From positions 1 to 14,140 of the forward strand of contig CAZOFW010000018.1 in assembly GCA_964579365.1 (NCBI GenBank): a DNA stretch of 14,140 nt. Reading direction: 5' to 3'. The notes under the pieces were generated by a model that made no database searches, was not told where the DNA came from, and worked only from the letters and a program-made list of their open reading frames with translations. This document shows, one piece after another, positions 1 through 7,183 of this stretch. A program made the translations under genes and the position numbers. This DNA is from JAKPKF01 sp964579365. GTDB lineage: Bacteria > Patescibacteriota > Dojkabacteria > SC72. Position 1 is the stretch's first letter; each line of letters begins with the position of its first letter.

Positions 1-710
1 ATGATTCATTAGATCTAACCTCTGCTGGAACCATAGAGGCATGGATATATAAAGTATCCCAAACAACCACCCCTGCATATGTAACAAAAGGACATACCCA
101 AGCATATCAATTAACTGAATACCAGAATACTGGAAGACTTGCATTGAAATGGGGTAGTGATACAGAGACAGTTATCTCGGATGCCGCTTTACCCACTGGA
201 GAATGGGTACACGTGGCTGGGGTATATGATGGAAGCAAGGTATATCTGTATGTAAATGGTTACGAAGTAAAAAATGCCAACTATACTACAAACGCAGTGG
301 CAAATAATACTCCGGTAAGAATAGGGGCAAGAGATGATGGTTCGTACTTAAATGGATATATAGATGAGGTACATATCTCAAGCATAGCTAGAACACCAAC
401 AGAGATACTGAATCATTTCAACAGTGTCGTAATACAACCAGACGTTAATTCAGTAGCCCTTTGGCACTTAGACGAAACCCCATGGGCATTAGGAAGCTCT
501 GCTGGAACAAACATATTTAAACATGAATTCTCCTCTAATTCTGGTTCAGGATGGAATACATTTACAACAGCAGACTCATACCAACAATTTGTAGCCTCTC
601 TTGCTGGAGACACATCACAGAATTTAGACTTAAGAATAACCGTTCCATCCTCGACCTCAGACTTTACTCAAAAGAATATATCTATAACTGTACAAGCAGT
701 ATCTCTTTAA
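1..710 (+). CDS. LamG-domain surface protein, 3' end (5'-partial)
   Basis: The open frame enters from the left edge (first full codon at 3) with no stop until TAA at 708-710, so the gene starts outside the window; the TTG at 144 is internal. The visible 235 residues contain a LamG/concanavalin-like jelly-roll: TIEAWIY near the start, then GEWVHVAGVYDG, VYLYVNGYEV, a PVRIGAR strand and the closing YIDEVHISSIARTPTEI, all typical of LamGL domains. After a linker, the last 65 or so residues form a second beta-rich module ending SDFTQKNISITVQA. That ending closely resembles the C-terminus of the secreted protein at 3080-3610 (TDYTQQSVNVTILA). Likely an extracellular ligand- or glycan-binding protein; the ligand is unknown. 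Its stop overlaps the stop of the convergent gene on the other strand. The LamG call is firm; the role in the cell is inferred. Confidence 0.85.
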   Translation, partial: DSLDLTSAGTIEAWIYKVSQTTTPAYVTKGHTQAYQLTEYQNTGRLALKWGSDTETVISDAALPTGEWVHVAGVYDGSKVYLYVNGYEVKNANYTTNAVANNTPVRIGARDDGSYLNGYIDEVHISSIARTPTEILNHFNSVVIQPDVNSVALWHLDETPWALGSSAGTNIFKHEFSSNSGSGWNTFTTADSYQQFVASLAGDTSQNLDLRITVPSSTSDFTQKNISITVQAVSL

Positions 711-1726
711 AATCTTAACATTACAATATCTAGAATCCTGCCATCTACACTATGAAGAACATTACCGAAGTTTATGACTTTCTTTTCTTTTGCTTCACTA
801 TCTTCGAGTATCGATTCGGTAAGCATAATTTCATCCTCGAAGAATTCCAGCTTTCCACTGGTAACCCCAAGAACGCTTGTTTCCAAAAAACTTTTTTGGA
901 ATTCTTCCTCATCTTTTGAAATTTTTTCATCAAGAACTCTAACAGCACTACTTTTGAATTCTGCCAAGACATTTGTTGAAGATCCATCGTTTGCTAATAC
1001 CATAGAAGAGGGAAGAACTTGAATCTCTCCTAAACCAGAGGCTTTAGCTCTAAAAAGAACTTTCCCAAACAAACCCTCTTCTTTAGAATATCCTGGATTT
1101 GGAAGACCACCAGAAATTCTAGCGATACCAAGATCATTTCTTACTTCTTTTTGTATAAATATCTCAGCAAAAGAATCTGCTGTTAAGAAATCTATTATTT
1201 CCAATTGCTCTGGTGGATACTTTATGTCTACCTGCACTGTATTTATTGGCACAGTTATGCCAGAAACTTCAATTGGAAGTACGAATAGCTCTCCGATCTT
1301 GTATTCATTTTCTGTTGGGATATTCATCGCCACTGTTTTTTCAGACTCAAACCAGCCAACTTTCTCGAGTAAAAGTTTCTCACCATATACAATACCTATA
1401 CTTGCTACTGTTAGGAAGATAATCAGAAGGATATTTAGAAGAATTCTCCCTGCAACGCCTCTTCTTTCAAGTTCAGATTTTTTACAAACAATACAACCAG
1501 TGTTATGTCTTCCACCAATTATACAAAAGAGACATGTTTCTTTTTCTGGACTAAGCAATACCCAGATCGGGTAGGTAATAAGAAAAAATACACCAAGCAA
1601 TGCAAAAAAATGAATCATAATCCATGAGAGGACAAGACATCCTAGTAACTTCAGCATCAATCGAACAGCACCAGTATTCATCGATTTCCGATAAAAAATA
1701 ACTCTATTATCAACCGGTTTTGCCAT
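707..1726 (-). CDS. Membrane-anchored cohesin-domain protein with zinc-ribbon-like CxxC pairs
   Basis: A 339-residue protein. Residues 25-60 hold one or two hydrophobic segments, followed by two CxxC pairs (C65/C68 and C78/C81) resembling a small metal-binding ribbon, then a further membrane helix (95-115). Residues 135-266 look like a cohesin domain: a PIEVSG strand, VQVDIKYPPEQLEIIDF, and LFGKVLFRAKASGLGEIQV are characteristic. Cohesins bind dockerins, and the adjacent upstream gene on the same strand (1824-2381) encodes a dockerin-like protein, so the two may bind each other at the cell surface. The C-terminal 70 residues are acidic and unassigned. The start is ambiguous: ATG 1726 lies inside a conserved RNA pseudoknot (element A), while the downstream ATG at 1681 gives a 324-residue protein beginning MNTGAVRLMLK. 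In the homologous element B the equivalent ATG opens only a leader ORF, so the 1681 start is a real possibility. Confidence 0.82.
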   Translation of the reverse strand: MAKPVDNRVIFYRKSMNTGAVRLMLKLLGCLVLSWIMIHFFALLGVFFLITYPIWVLLSPEKETCLFCIIGGRHNTGCIVCKKSELERRGVAGRILLNILLIIFLTVASIGIVYGEKLLLEKVGWFESEKTVAMNIPTENEYKIGELFVLPIEVSGITVPINTVQVDIKYPPEQLEIIDFLTADSFAEIFIQKEVRNDLGIARISGGLPNPGYSKEEGLFGKVLFRAKASGLGEIQVLPSSMVLANDGSSTNVLAEFKSSAVRVLDEKISKDEEEFQKSFLETSVLGVTSGKLEFFEDEIMLTESILEDSEAKEKKVINFGNVLHSVDGRILDIVMLRF

Positions 1727-1765
1727 TAACTCGCCATTCTTAAGGCAACCATTTGAAAAGAATGG
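1716..1765 (-). ncRNA. Cis-regulatory H-type pseudoknot RNA, copy A
   Basis: Read on the minus strand, an 8-bp stem CCATTCTT (1765-1758) / AAGAATGG (1741-1734) encloses a 16-nt loop containing GGTTGCC (1750-1744). After CGAGTTAAT, the segment GGCAAAACC (1724-1716) can pair with the loop, with two bulged A residues. The start codon of the cohesin gene (1726-1724) lies at the edge of this strand, so folding could hide it. The same architecture recurs in copies B and C with compensatory base changes. The structure was deduced by hand; the ligand, if any, is unknown. Confidence 0.7.
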
Positions 1766-1792
1766 GTCTTCGTTTCTGATGTTAGATACTAA

Positions 1793-1821
1793 ACTCTAGA
1801 ATAATCTTCTCTCTATGTCAA
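1793..1821 (-). promoter_or_regulatory. Sigma70-type promoter for RNA copy A and the cohesin gene
   Basis: A perfect -35 TTGACA (1821-1816) is followed after 17 bp by TAGAGT (1798-1793), a 4/6 match to TATAAT. The predicted transcript start near 1786 is about 20 nt before the pseudoknot. The -35 lies right after the stop of the dockerin-like gene, so the cohesin gene can be transcribed independently of it. Confidence 0.6.
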
Positions 1822-1823
1822 AT

Positions 1824-2381
1824 CTAATCGGGGTATGTTATATGGTACATAAGAATAGAAAAATCCAAGATATTTGCTTCCCCATCTTTATTTAAATCAC
1901 CTTCTTTTCCATTGGTCTTCCAGGTATTTATCCAATTCACTATCACAGCCGGAATTTCACTTGCACTAATAATTCCATCCCCATCCTCATCAAAGAGTAT
2001 CAGATACTGAACGGCTACTGGTAAATTAACAATTGAATTTTCAACTTCTGTGGTCTCAGGAATCTTTTTTTCTTCGCTAGGGATTGTATTGTAACAACCG
2101 GTAGAATCAATCTCACAAGCCAAACTACATGTTAATTCTCCGTATGTATATCCATAATTAGAGCACCCTTTGGATTTAAAATCGTCTCTGTCACATTCTT
2201 CTGGATTTTCTGCAATGTAATCTCCACAGATATTTACTCTTACAGTACCTTCTAAGACACCAATTGGTGTCATAACCTTGGCATGTATAGAGGAGGAGAT
2301 AAGAAAGAAAATAACAAAAAGAGATAAGGATACTAGACTAAAAAAGTATATGTATTTGTAAGACAGTTTTTTTAATTTCAT
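1824..2381 (-). CDS. Secreted Cys-rich protein with C-terminal dockerin-like calcium module
   Basis: A 185-residue protein with an N-terminal signal or anchor (hydrophobic 11-33). Residues 52-96 carry six cysteines in a CGDG/EECD-style pattern (CGDYIAENPEECD, then CSNYG, TCSLAC and GC), resembling the DUF4215 / Myxococcus Cys-rich repeat. Residues 131-142 (DEDGDGIISASE) are a canonical EF-hand-type loop, and residues 161-175 (GDLNKDGEANILDFS) form a second one of the dockerin type I style. The spacing, the alpha-helix after each loop and the final ILMYHI fit a dockerin. Dockerins bind cohesins, and the next gene downstream encodes one. It starts 21 nt after the stop of the DUF916-like gene with no clear SD, and is probably co-transcribed with it. 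Dockerin-like is a good call by motif; the partnership is inferred. Confidence 0.8.
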   Translation of the reverse strand: MKLKKLSYKYIYFFSLVSLSLFVIFFLISSSIHAKVMTPIGVLEGTVRVNICGDYIAENPEECDRDDFKSKGCSNYGYTYGELTCSLACEIDSTGCYNTIPSEEKKIPETTEVENSIVNLPVAVQYLILFDEDGDGIISASEIPAVIVNWINTWKTNGKEGDLNKDGEANILDFSILMYHITYPD

Positions 2382-2401
2382 TATTCATTCACTTTATATC
2401 C

Positions 2402-3019
2402 CTAACTTTCTTTTTTCTTTGATTTAATATTTAAATCTATGGAAATGAATCTGCTCAAAATTACTTTAAGGAGAACTAGCACTACAGCTGAGAGAACAAC
2501 AGTAGACCATGGCTGATATTCATCAAAGACATATTTAACAGTGTAGTAGATTCCCTCTAGGAAATTAGACGGTGCAATTGTAAAATTCAACTTGGCTGCT
2601 GCTGCTATTCCTACACTAGATACTCCAGGCTTGTCTTCGATGACTGGTTTGGCCTCAAGATATGCAAAATAATCACCAGGAATAACTTTATCAATAGGAA
2701 TCTTTAATCTAACCTCAACCTTTTGTGAATCTCCAGGATTTAGATTAAAAATTTCAGGAGTAAATGTGAACCAGTCTGCAGGAGGAAGCAATTCTTTCTG
2801 TTCACTATTGTATGATACAGATACCAAATAATCTGATTTTACTTCTCCTGTATTAATAATCACTAGATCTGGGAATTTATATGTCATTCCATTTTTCAAT
2901 TTCTCATTAATAGAAATCTTTCCAGTCCCAATTCCGACACCAAGATTACTAGCGAAAGCAGGGAATACACTTACGAACAGGAAAATGAAGGAGAAGAAGA
3001 GTGAGAACAAGCGTTTCAT
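2402..3019 (-). CDS. Membrane-anchored beta-sandwich protein, DUF916/WxL-interacting-like
   Basis: A 205-residue protein with a signal peptide (1-23, cleavage near AFA-SN), an extracellular beta-sandwich of about 130 residues, a C-terminal transmembrane helix (about 172-190) and a basic cytoplasmic tail rich in lysine. The central part (PADWFTFTPEIFNLNPGDS, then KVEVRLKIPIDKVIPGDYFAYLEAKP) has the layout of DUF916 / WxL-interacting or molecular-chaperone-like Ig folds: a Trp, a 'P...L.PGDS' turn, and a strand ending in PGDY. In Firmicutes such proteins are encoded beside WxL surface proteins, and here the upstream neighbour (3080-3610) has a GWTL motif. A TATAAT-like box lies upstream at 3060-3055 but the -35 is poor. 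No SD is seen before the ATG. The family assignment is tentative; secretion and anchoring are clear. Confidence 0.75.
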   Translation of the reverse strand: MKRLFSLFFSFIFLFVSVFPAFASNLGVGIGTGKISINEKLKNGMTYKFPDLVIINTGEVKSDYLVSVSYNSEQKELLPPADWFTFTPEIFNLNPGDSQKVEVRLKIPIDKVIPGDYFAYLEAKPVIEDKPGVSSVGIAAAAKLNFTIAPSNFLEGIYYTVKYVFDEYQPWSTVVLSAVVLVLLKVILSRFISIDLNIKSKKKES

Positions 3020-3079
3020 TATTTAGTTATAAAAATATATTTTAAGCTACCCTCATTATACTACAAAATCAGAGATATT

Positions 3080-3610
3080 CTAGCTAGCTTCTGTAGCTAA
3101 TATCGTCACATTGACACTTTGCTGTGTGTAGTCGGTTGTAGTGGTTGGAGTACCAACTTGGAAGTCAACATCTGCAGTACCACTAGTTGCAAGACCAGTA
3201 AGAATATCTGATCCATAGCTTGTAGTCATGGCTGTCCAAGTAGGGGATGAATCGCATGTAGTTGTACAAGTTTTATGTGTATATGTTTCAGAACCAGCTG
3301 TACCACCCAATGTCCAACCTGTTGAGTTATATCCCTTAACAGCTACATCTATCGCTATATTTCCATTGTTTGTAACAGTTTGAGAATCATTTAATTCCCC
3401 AGAAACTGTCGCCATTGTTGCACTAGTGGATAGAGAGCCATAAGCTATAGTACCATCACTTACTTGCAAGGAAACATTTGTAACTGTTACAGTTGCAGTT
3501 ACACTTCCTTCCGTTGCAGCATCAACAATTGGTGCTAGAATAAACGGGGAAAGAACAGAGAAGAATATAACTAATGAATATTCCTTAAAGAAAGTCCTTA
3601 TACTTTGCAT
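3080..3610 (-). CDS. Secreted Thr/Ser-rich surface protein, WxL-like
   Basis: A 176-residue protein with a signal peptide (hydrophobic 12-27, cleavage near VDA-AT) followed entirely by short Thr/Ser-rich beta strands. Features seen: VTATVTVTNVSLQVSDG at the mature N-terminus, a TVTNNGNIAIDVAVKG strand pair, a W-x-L motif (GWTLGG, about residues 98-103), a small CTTTC disulfide candidate, and the C-terminal TDYTQQSVNVTILATEAS. The last module is shared with the LamG protein at the left edge. WxL proteins associate non-covalently with the cell wall and travel with DUF916 proteins such as the next gene. Only one WxL motif is visible, so the family label is inference. It has no sortase signal and no anchor of its own. 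Confidence 0.75.
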   Translation of the reverse strand: MQSIRTFFKEYSLVIFFSVLSPFILAPIVDAATEGSVTATVTVTNVSLQVSDGTIAYGSLSTSATMATVSGELNDSQTVTNNGNIAIDVAVKGYNSTGWTLGGTAGSETYTHKTCTTTCDSSPTWTAMTTSYGSDILTGLATSGTADVDFQVGTPTTTTDYTQQSVNVTILATEAS

Positions 3611-3642
3611 AAATACAGCAGTATAAAATTATCTATATAATA

Positions 3643-3670
3643 ATATTATCGCTTTGGGGCAAAAAGTCAA
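3643..3670 (-). promoter_or_regulatory. Candidate promoter for the 3610-1824 surface operon
   Basis: TTGACT (3670-3665) followed by TAATAT (3648-3643) with a 16-bp spacer, or by GATAAT (3650-3645) with 14 bp. It lies between the stop of purA and the WxL-like gene and would give a leader of about 26 nt. Confidence 0.45.
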
Positions 3671-3687
3671 TTATCCTCTAGTGAGAA

Positions 3688-5079
3688 TTAAACTAATATC
3701 GTGTCACTTCTATCTGGACCATATGTAATCATAACGGGAGTAGTATCTGTCTCCTTGGATATGAATTGTATAAAGTCTTTTGCTTCTTTCTGTACATCTA
3801 AATATGTCTTGCATGTTTTTAGCCTTGCTTTATCCCAGTATTTTAACTTCTTGTATATTGCTTTTACATTCTCCAAATGTTTTTGATCTGGCCTGTAATA
3901 TGCCTTCTCTTTACCCCTCCTGTATCCAACACACACCTTTACATCTCGTTTGTAAATAATATCCATATGGGTAAATACTAACTCCTCTATACAACCAACC
4001 TTACAGAAATATTTCAACATCTCTAAATCTAGATATGCAATATCCCTTGGTCTACCAGTAGTCGTTCCGTACTCATGAGCGTCATCTCGAAGTACTTGTG
4101 CATATTTCTCTTCCATGAAGGTAGGTATCTGTCTTTTCCCAACACTAGAAGTATATGTAGATTTAATAACTCCAAATCTTGCAGAGATATCCTTAGCATC
4201 TATAACTCCCTCTGTTGAGAAGGTTATGCCATCTAAACAGCAGTTTGATGCTGTAACATCTGGATATACTCCCCAACGAGAATCTAGGCCAATGGCCTGT
4301 GCTTTTTCAAAGATAAAAGGTGTATCTGATTTCCATTCCCTTCTGATATATTCATACATCGGAGATACATACTCCCTAAGTATATCCCTTGTTTTTTCTA
4401 AATTATTTAGAAACTTTCTCTTGTTTCCAAGTTGTATATCCTCACGATTAAATCTCTTCACTTTGAGCGTTGAACAATCCATACTAAGTCCCTTGATTAA
4501 TTCTTTGTAAAGGTCATAATGTTCACCAAGAATATTGCGCCAATCTTCGGACAATAGGTCTCTCATCCTTACAGGAAATCTAAATATGACATCTGCATAG
4601 CTTGGAGAGATTCCTCTTCCTGTAGCTGCTTGGCTACCTAGCGTTTTCTGGTTTCTGTTCTTAAGAGCAAACTCAAATGCTCTATGTGTATCCAAATTTA
4701 AAACTGCCATTTCATCTATCATTAATTTCGCAGGAAGTTTCTGGAATTCAAACACTCTCTTTACCTCCTCAATCTCATCTAACAAATCGATGGGGTGAAT
4801 CGCCATACCTTTGCCTAAAACAACAACACAACCTTTGTGTAAAATACCAGAGCCTATCTGGTGTAAACCAATTTTTTTACCATTCATTGAGATAGTGTGA
4901 CCTGCATTTGAACCTCCATTGTCCCTGTAAACAATTACTTTCTTGTATTTCTTTAAGAAATAGTCAGTAAGCTCATCCGTTATCCTCCCTTTTCCCTCAT
5001 CTCCAAAGATTGCACCAATAACTGCAACCGAATTAGCTCTCCTTCCTTTCTTCCTGAGACTTTTCTCTAGATTGGTCAT
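3688..5079 (-). CDS. purA: Adenylosuccinate synthase, divergent
   Basis: PurA joins IMP and aspartate using GTP to make adenylosuccinate, the first step from IMP to AMP, in the cytoplasm. Family signatures are clear: GDEGKG with the catalytic Asp (D27), NGGSNAGHT with the catalytic His (H61), TGRGISPSYAD (153-163), the FEKAQ segment (258-261 region), GTTTGRPRD (338-346) and TYGPDRSDTI (452-461). At 463 residues it is about 30 longer than usual, with an N-terminal extension of about 12 residues and extra sequence at 195-225. Several normally conserved positions differ: EKAQA replaces EGAQG, THMD (370-373) replaces the guanine-contacting TKLD, and TSSVG replaces STRVG. No purB or other purine gene is nearby, so salvage of IMP is the likely setting. 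It lies 13 nt downstream of the FAD dehydrogenase gene. An AAGGAG site sits only 1 nt before the ATG, which is unusually close. Confidence 0.88.
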   Translation of the reverse strand: MTNLEKSLRKKGRRANSVAVIGAIFGDEGKGRITDELTDYFLKKYKKVIVYRDNGGSNAGHTISMNGKKIGLHQIGSGILHKGCVVVLGKGMAIHPIDLLDEIEEVKRVFEFQKLPAKLMIDEMAVLNLDTHRAFEFALKNRNQKTLGSQAATGRGISPSYADVIFRFPVRMRDLLSEDWRNILGEHYDLYKELIKGLSMDCSTLKVKRFNREDIQLGNKRKFLNNLEKTRDILREYVSPMYEYIRREWKSDTPFIFEKAQAIGLDSRWGVYPDVTASNCCLDGITFSTEGVIDAKDISARFGVIKSTYTSSVGKRQIPTFMEEKYAQVLRDDAHEYGTTTGRPRDIAYLDLEMLKYFCKVGCIEELVFTHMDIIYKRDVKVCVGYRRGKEKAYYRPDQKHLENVKAIYKKLKYWDKARLKTCKTYLDVQKEAKDFIQFISKETDTTPVMITYGPDRSDTILV

Positions 5080-5092
5080 TCTCCTTGTAGAA

Positions 5093-6436
5093 TTAATTTA
5101 ATTCTCTTGCGAAGATAATTCCTGTAACTGCAGCTCCTGTAATCGCACCGGACAAACCCGCACCATCTCCTGCTACATACAAACCTTTAATACAGGTCTG
5201 CAATCCCTTGTCTGTAGATATCTTAGAAGATCTAAACTTAACCTCTGGAGCATAGAGTAGAGTAGAACCTGAATGTATACCTGGCATAACGGTATCTAGT
5301 ATCTCCAATCCCTCCTGTATATTTTTAACTATCCTGTATGGTAGTGCCATGGCAATATCTCCAGGGGTAACATCTGTAAGAGAAGGAGATACAAAAGATT
5401 TCTTAAGTCTACTCCATGTACTTCTTCTTCCACTATTTAAATCTTCAAGACTCTGTAAAATTGGCTTACCACCACCAATGGTTGAGGCTACCTCTGCAAT
5501 GGATTTGGCATATGCAATGGAGTTCTCTACCGGTTCGGTTAGGTTAACCTCACAGAGTAGGGCGAAGTTTGAATTCTTTGAAAGATGATCTGAATTAGAA
5601 TGACCATTAACACATATATATCCCTCGTACTCTTCCTTAGCTACAAGACCATTTGGACAGCTACAGAAGGTTCTTACAATGTCATGGTAGGTTTTAGTTC
5701 TTACTCTGTACACCATTTCATACAAAGCTTCAGCTTGTCTTCTCATTATTGAAGTAGGGAATTCTACCCTTACTCCAACTTCTACTTTGTCATATATGTA
5801 TGGGATATTATGCTTGGTTGCCAACTTCTGAAGCCAGCTAGCCCTGATTCTTCCAGGAGCAAGTAAAACGGTCTCTGAATATATTTTCTTATTATCCTTC
5901 GTTATGACACCTTTTACAGAATTGTCTTTTACAATGATATCTACAACCTCTGTACTCTCTAGAATATCTACGCCCTTTTCTAAAAGATAATTCTCGAATT
6001 TTAGCATTACCTCTTTTAACTTGTCTGTTCCTACATGCCTTGCTCTTCTTACTACTAGCTCAATATCATTGACCATAGCTTCATCTTTAAGTTTCTCTAA
6101 ATCTTCTGTTTCTTTTGGGAAATACTCTGCATCCACACCAAACTTAGTAAATACTGTATCAACATATTCCAAAATATCTTGGTATTGCTTACTGTCAATT
6201 AAATGGAATGCTTTCTCATGTGAGAGAGTAGCTGTGAAGTGTAATTTGCCATCAGAGAATGTACCTGCACCCCCAAAACCAGACATTACTTCGGATGGTT
6301 TTCGTTTCTCTATTCTATGACCCATATCTATGAGGGCAATTTTCAGTTTCTTTCGTTTCTTTAGAAGTTCATAGCAGGCAAACATTCCTGCAGGACCAGC
6401 ACCAACTACTAGTACATCATAATTAGGTTTAGGCAT
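5093..6436 (-). CDS. FAD-dependent dehydrogenase, COG2509 type
   Basis: A 447-residue flavoprotein. The N-terminal Rossmann fold is shown by VVGAGPAG (10-17) with the acidic residue of the second strand in LIDMG. It is followed by GFGGAGTFSDGKL, a signature of the COG2509 'uncharacterised FAD-dependent dehydrogenase' family. A central TFCSCPNGLV segment carries the family's conserved cysteines, and the C-terminal GLYVAGDGAGLSGAITGAA is the second FAD contact. Length matches the family. The substrate is not known; the fold places it with NAD(P)/FAD oxidoreductases such as GidA/thioredoxin reductase relatives. It is the first gene of a two-gene operon with purA. Its promoter lies back-to-back with that of the MFS-like gene. 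No SD is seen before the ATG. Confidence 0.88.
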   Translation of the reverse strand: MPKPNYDVLVVGAGPAGMFACYELLKKRKKLKIALIDMGHRIEKRKPSEVMSGFGGAGTFSDGKLHFTATLSHEKAFHLIDSKQYQDILEYVDTVFTKFGVDAEYFPKETEDLEKLKDEAMVNDIELVVRRARHVGTDKLKEVMLKFENYLLEKGVDILESTEVVDIIVKDNSVKGVITKDNKKIYSETVLLAPGRIRASWLQKLATKHNIPYIYDKVEVGVRVEFPTSIMRRQAEALYEMVYRVRTKTYHDIVRTFCSCPNGLVAKEEYEGYICVNGHSNSDHLSKNSNFALLCEVNLTEPVENSIAYAKSIAEVASTIGGGKPILQSLEDLNSGRRSTWSRLKKSFVSPSLTDVTPGDIAMALPYRIVKNIQEGLEILDTVMPGIHSGSTLLYAPEVKFRSSKISTDKGLQTCIKGLYVAGDGAGLSGAITGAAVTGIIFARELN

Positions 6437-6465
6437 AGGGGTCTGTTACGGTTAGGTTACATATC

Positions 6466-6494
6466 ATTATTCCAGAAGTAAGATTTTTTGACAA
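6466..6494 (-). promoter_or_regulatory. Promoter of the FAD dehydrogenase-purA operon
   Basis: TTGTCA (6494-6489) and AATAAT (6471-6466), each 5/6 to consensus, separated by exactly 17 bp. The predicted start near 6459 gives a leader of about 22 nt. Its -35 overlaps the -35 of the divergent promoter. Confidence 0.62.
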
Positions 6495-6514
6495 GTATTT
6501 TATTTTTTTAAATT
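6488..6514 (+). promoter_or_regulatory. Candidate divergent promoter for the MFS-like gene
   Basis: A perfect TTGACA (6488-6493) with TAAATT (6509-6514, 4/6) after a short 15-bp spacer. The transcript would start about 10 nt before the ATG at 6533, which fits the lack of an SD site. Confidence 0.42.
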
Positions 6515-6532
6515 GTGTTACCATTGTCTAGA

Positions 6533-7150
6533 ATGTTAAAGAAATACACAAAAGGGTTTAACAAAGTAGTGCTTTTTCTTACTATGGCCGATGTATTTGT
6601 ATGGGGTCCATTTTTCATCATATCTGCACTTTCAGGTATATATCTATCCCAAAAGCTTGGTACTGGAACCATTGAGTTTGTAGGAGTAGGAACAGCTATA
6701 TATTTCCTTACAAGAGCAATTACACAGCTTCCAATTGGGTATATTACTGACAAGATAAAGAAAGATAAGGATGAAATTTTTCTTTTAATTGTAGGAGTTA
6801 TTCTAATGGGTCTACCATATATCTTCTATCCTCAAATCTCAGAACCACTCCATTACTTCATACTTCAGTTTGTGTTTGGAGTAGGTGTTTCTTTGAATCT
6901 TGCTAACTGGAGAAAGCTTTTTGCTATGAATATAGATAGTGGAAGAGAGGGAAGGCAGTATAGCTTTTACGAGACAATTGTAAGTCTTTCAACAGTAATT
7001 CTTAGTACAACTGTAGGGTTGGTTGCAAATCTCGGGGACATATATTTTGATTTAGTCATGATTGGCTCTGGTATCTTAATGATGGCTGGTAGTACATGGG
7101 TTGTATTCATTTTCAAGATACACAAGAGAAAAACGAATCATAACAAGTAG
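6533..7150 (+). CDS. Half-length MFS-like membrane protein (about six helices)
   Basis: A protein of 205 residues from ATG 6533; a GTG at 6515 would add six residues. It has about six transmembrane helices. After the second helix comes QLPIGYITDKIKKDK, which matches the MFS motif A (GxxxDRxGRR-like) between helices 2 and 3. Full MFS transporters have 12 helices and about 400 residues, so this is the size of a single six-helix half. It ends in a basic tail (IHKRKTNHNK) with a normal stop, and no continuation is seen in the other frames of the 48-nt intergenic stretch, so it is not an obvious recent truncation. It might dimerise, or be a decayed but retained half. The substrate is unknown. It is followed by the iscS promoter and is probably a separate transcription unit. 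Confidence 0.72.
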   Translation: MLKKYTKGFNKVVLFLTMADVFVWGPFFIISALSGIYLSQKLGTGTIEFVGVGTAIYFLTRAITQLPIGYITDKIKKDKDEIFLLIVGVILMGLPYIFYPQISEPLHYFILQFVFGVGVSLNLANWRKLFAMNIDSGREGRQYSFYETIVSLSTVILSTTVGLVANLGDIYFDLVMIGSGILMMAGSTWVVFIFKIHKRKTNHNK

Positions 7151-7183
7151 GTCCGCCATATTTCCTCACTAATTTGACTCAGA

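Noticed and set aside
3688..5079. PurZ-type aminoadenylosuccinate synthase (2-aminoadenine DNA)
   Set aside because: The catalytic Asp of GDEGKG that PurZ lacks is present, and no phage or dATP-depletion genes are nearby.
7174..7179. TTGACT as a -35 for iscS
   Set aside because: It is only 7 bp from the TATAAT, far too close; the extended -10 explains the promoter better.
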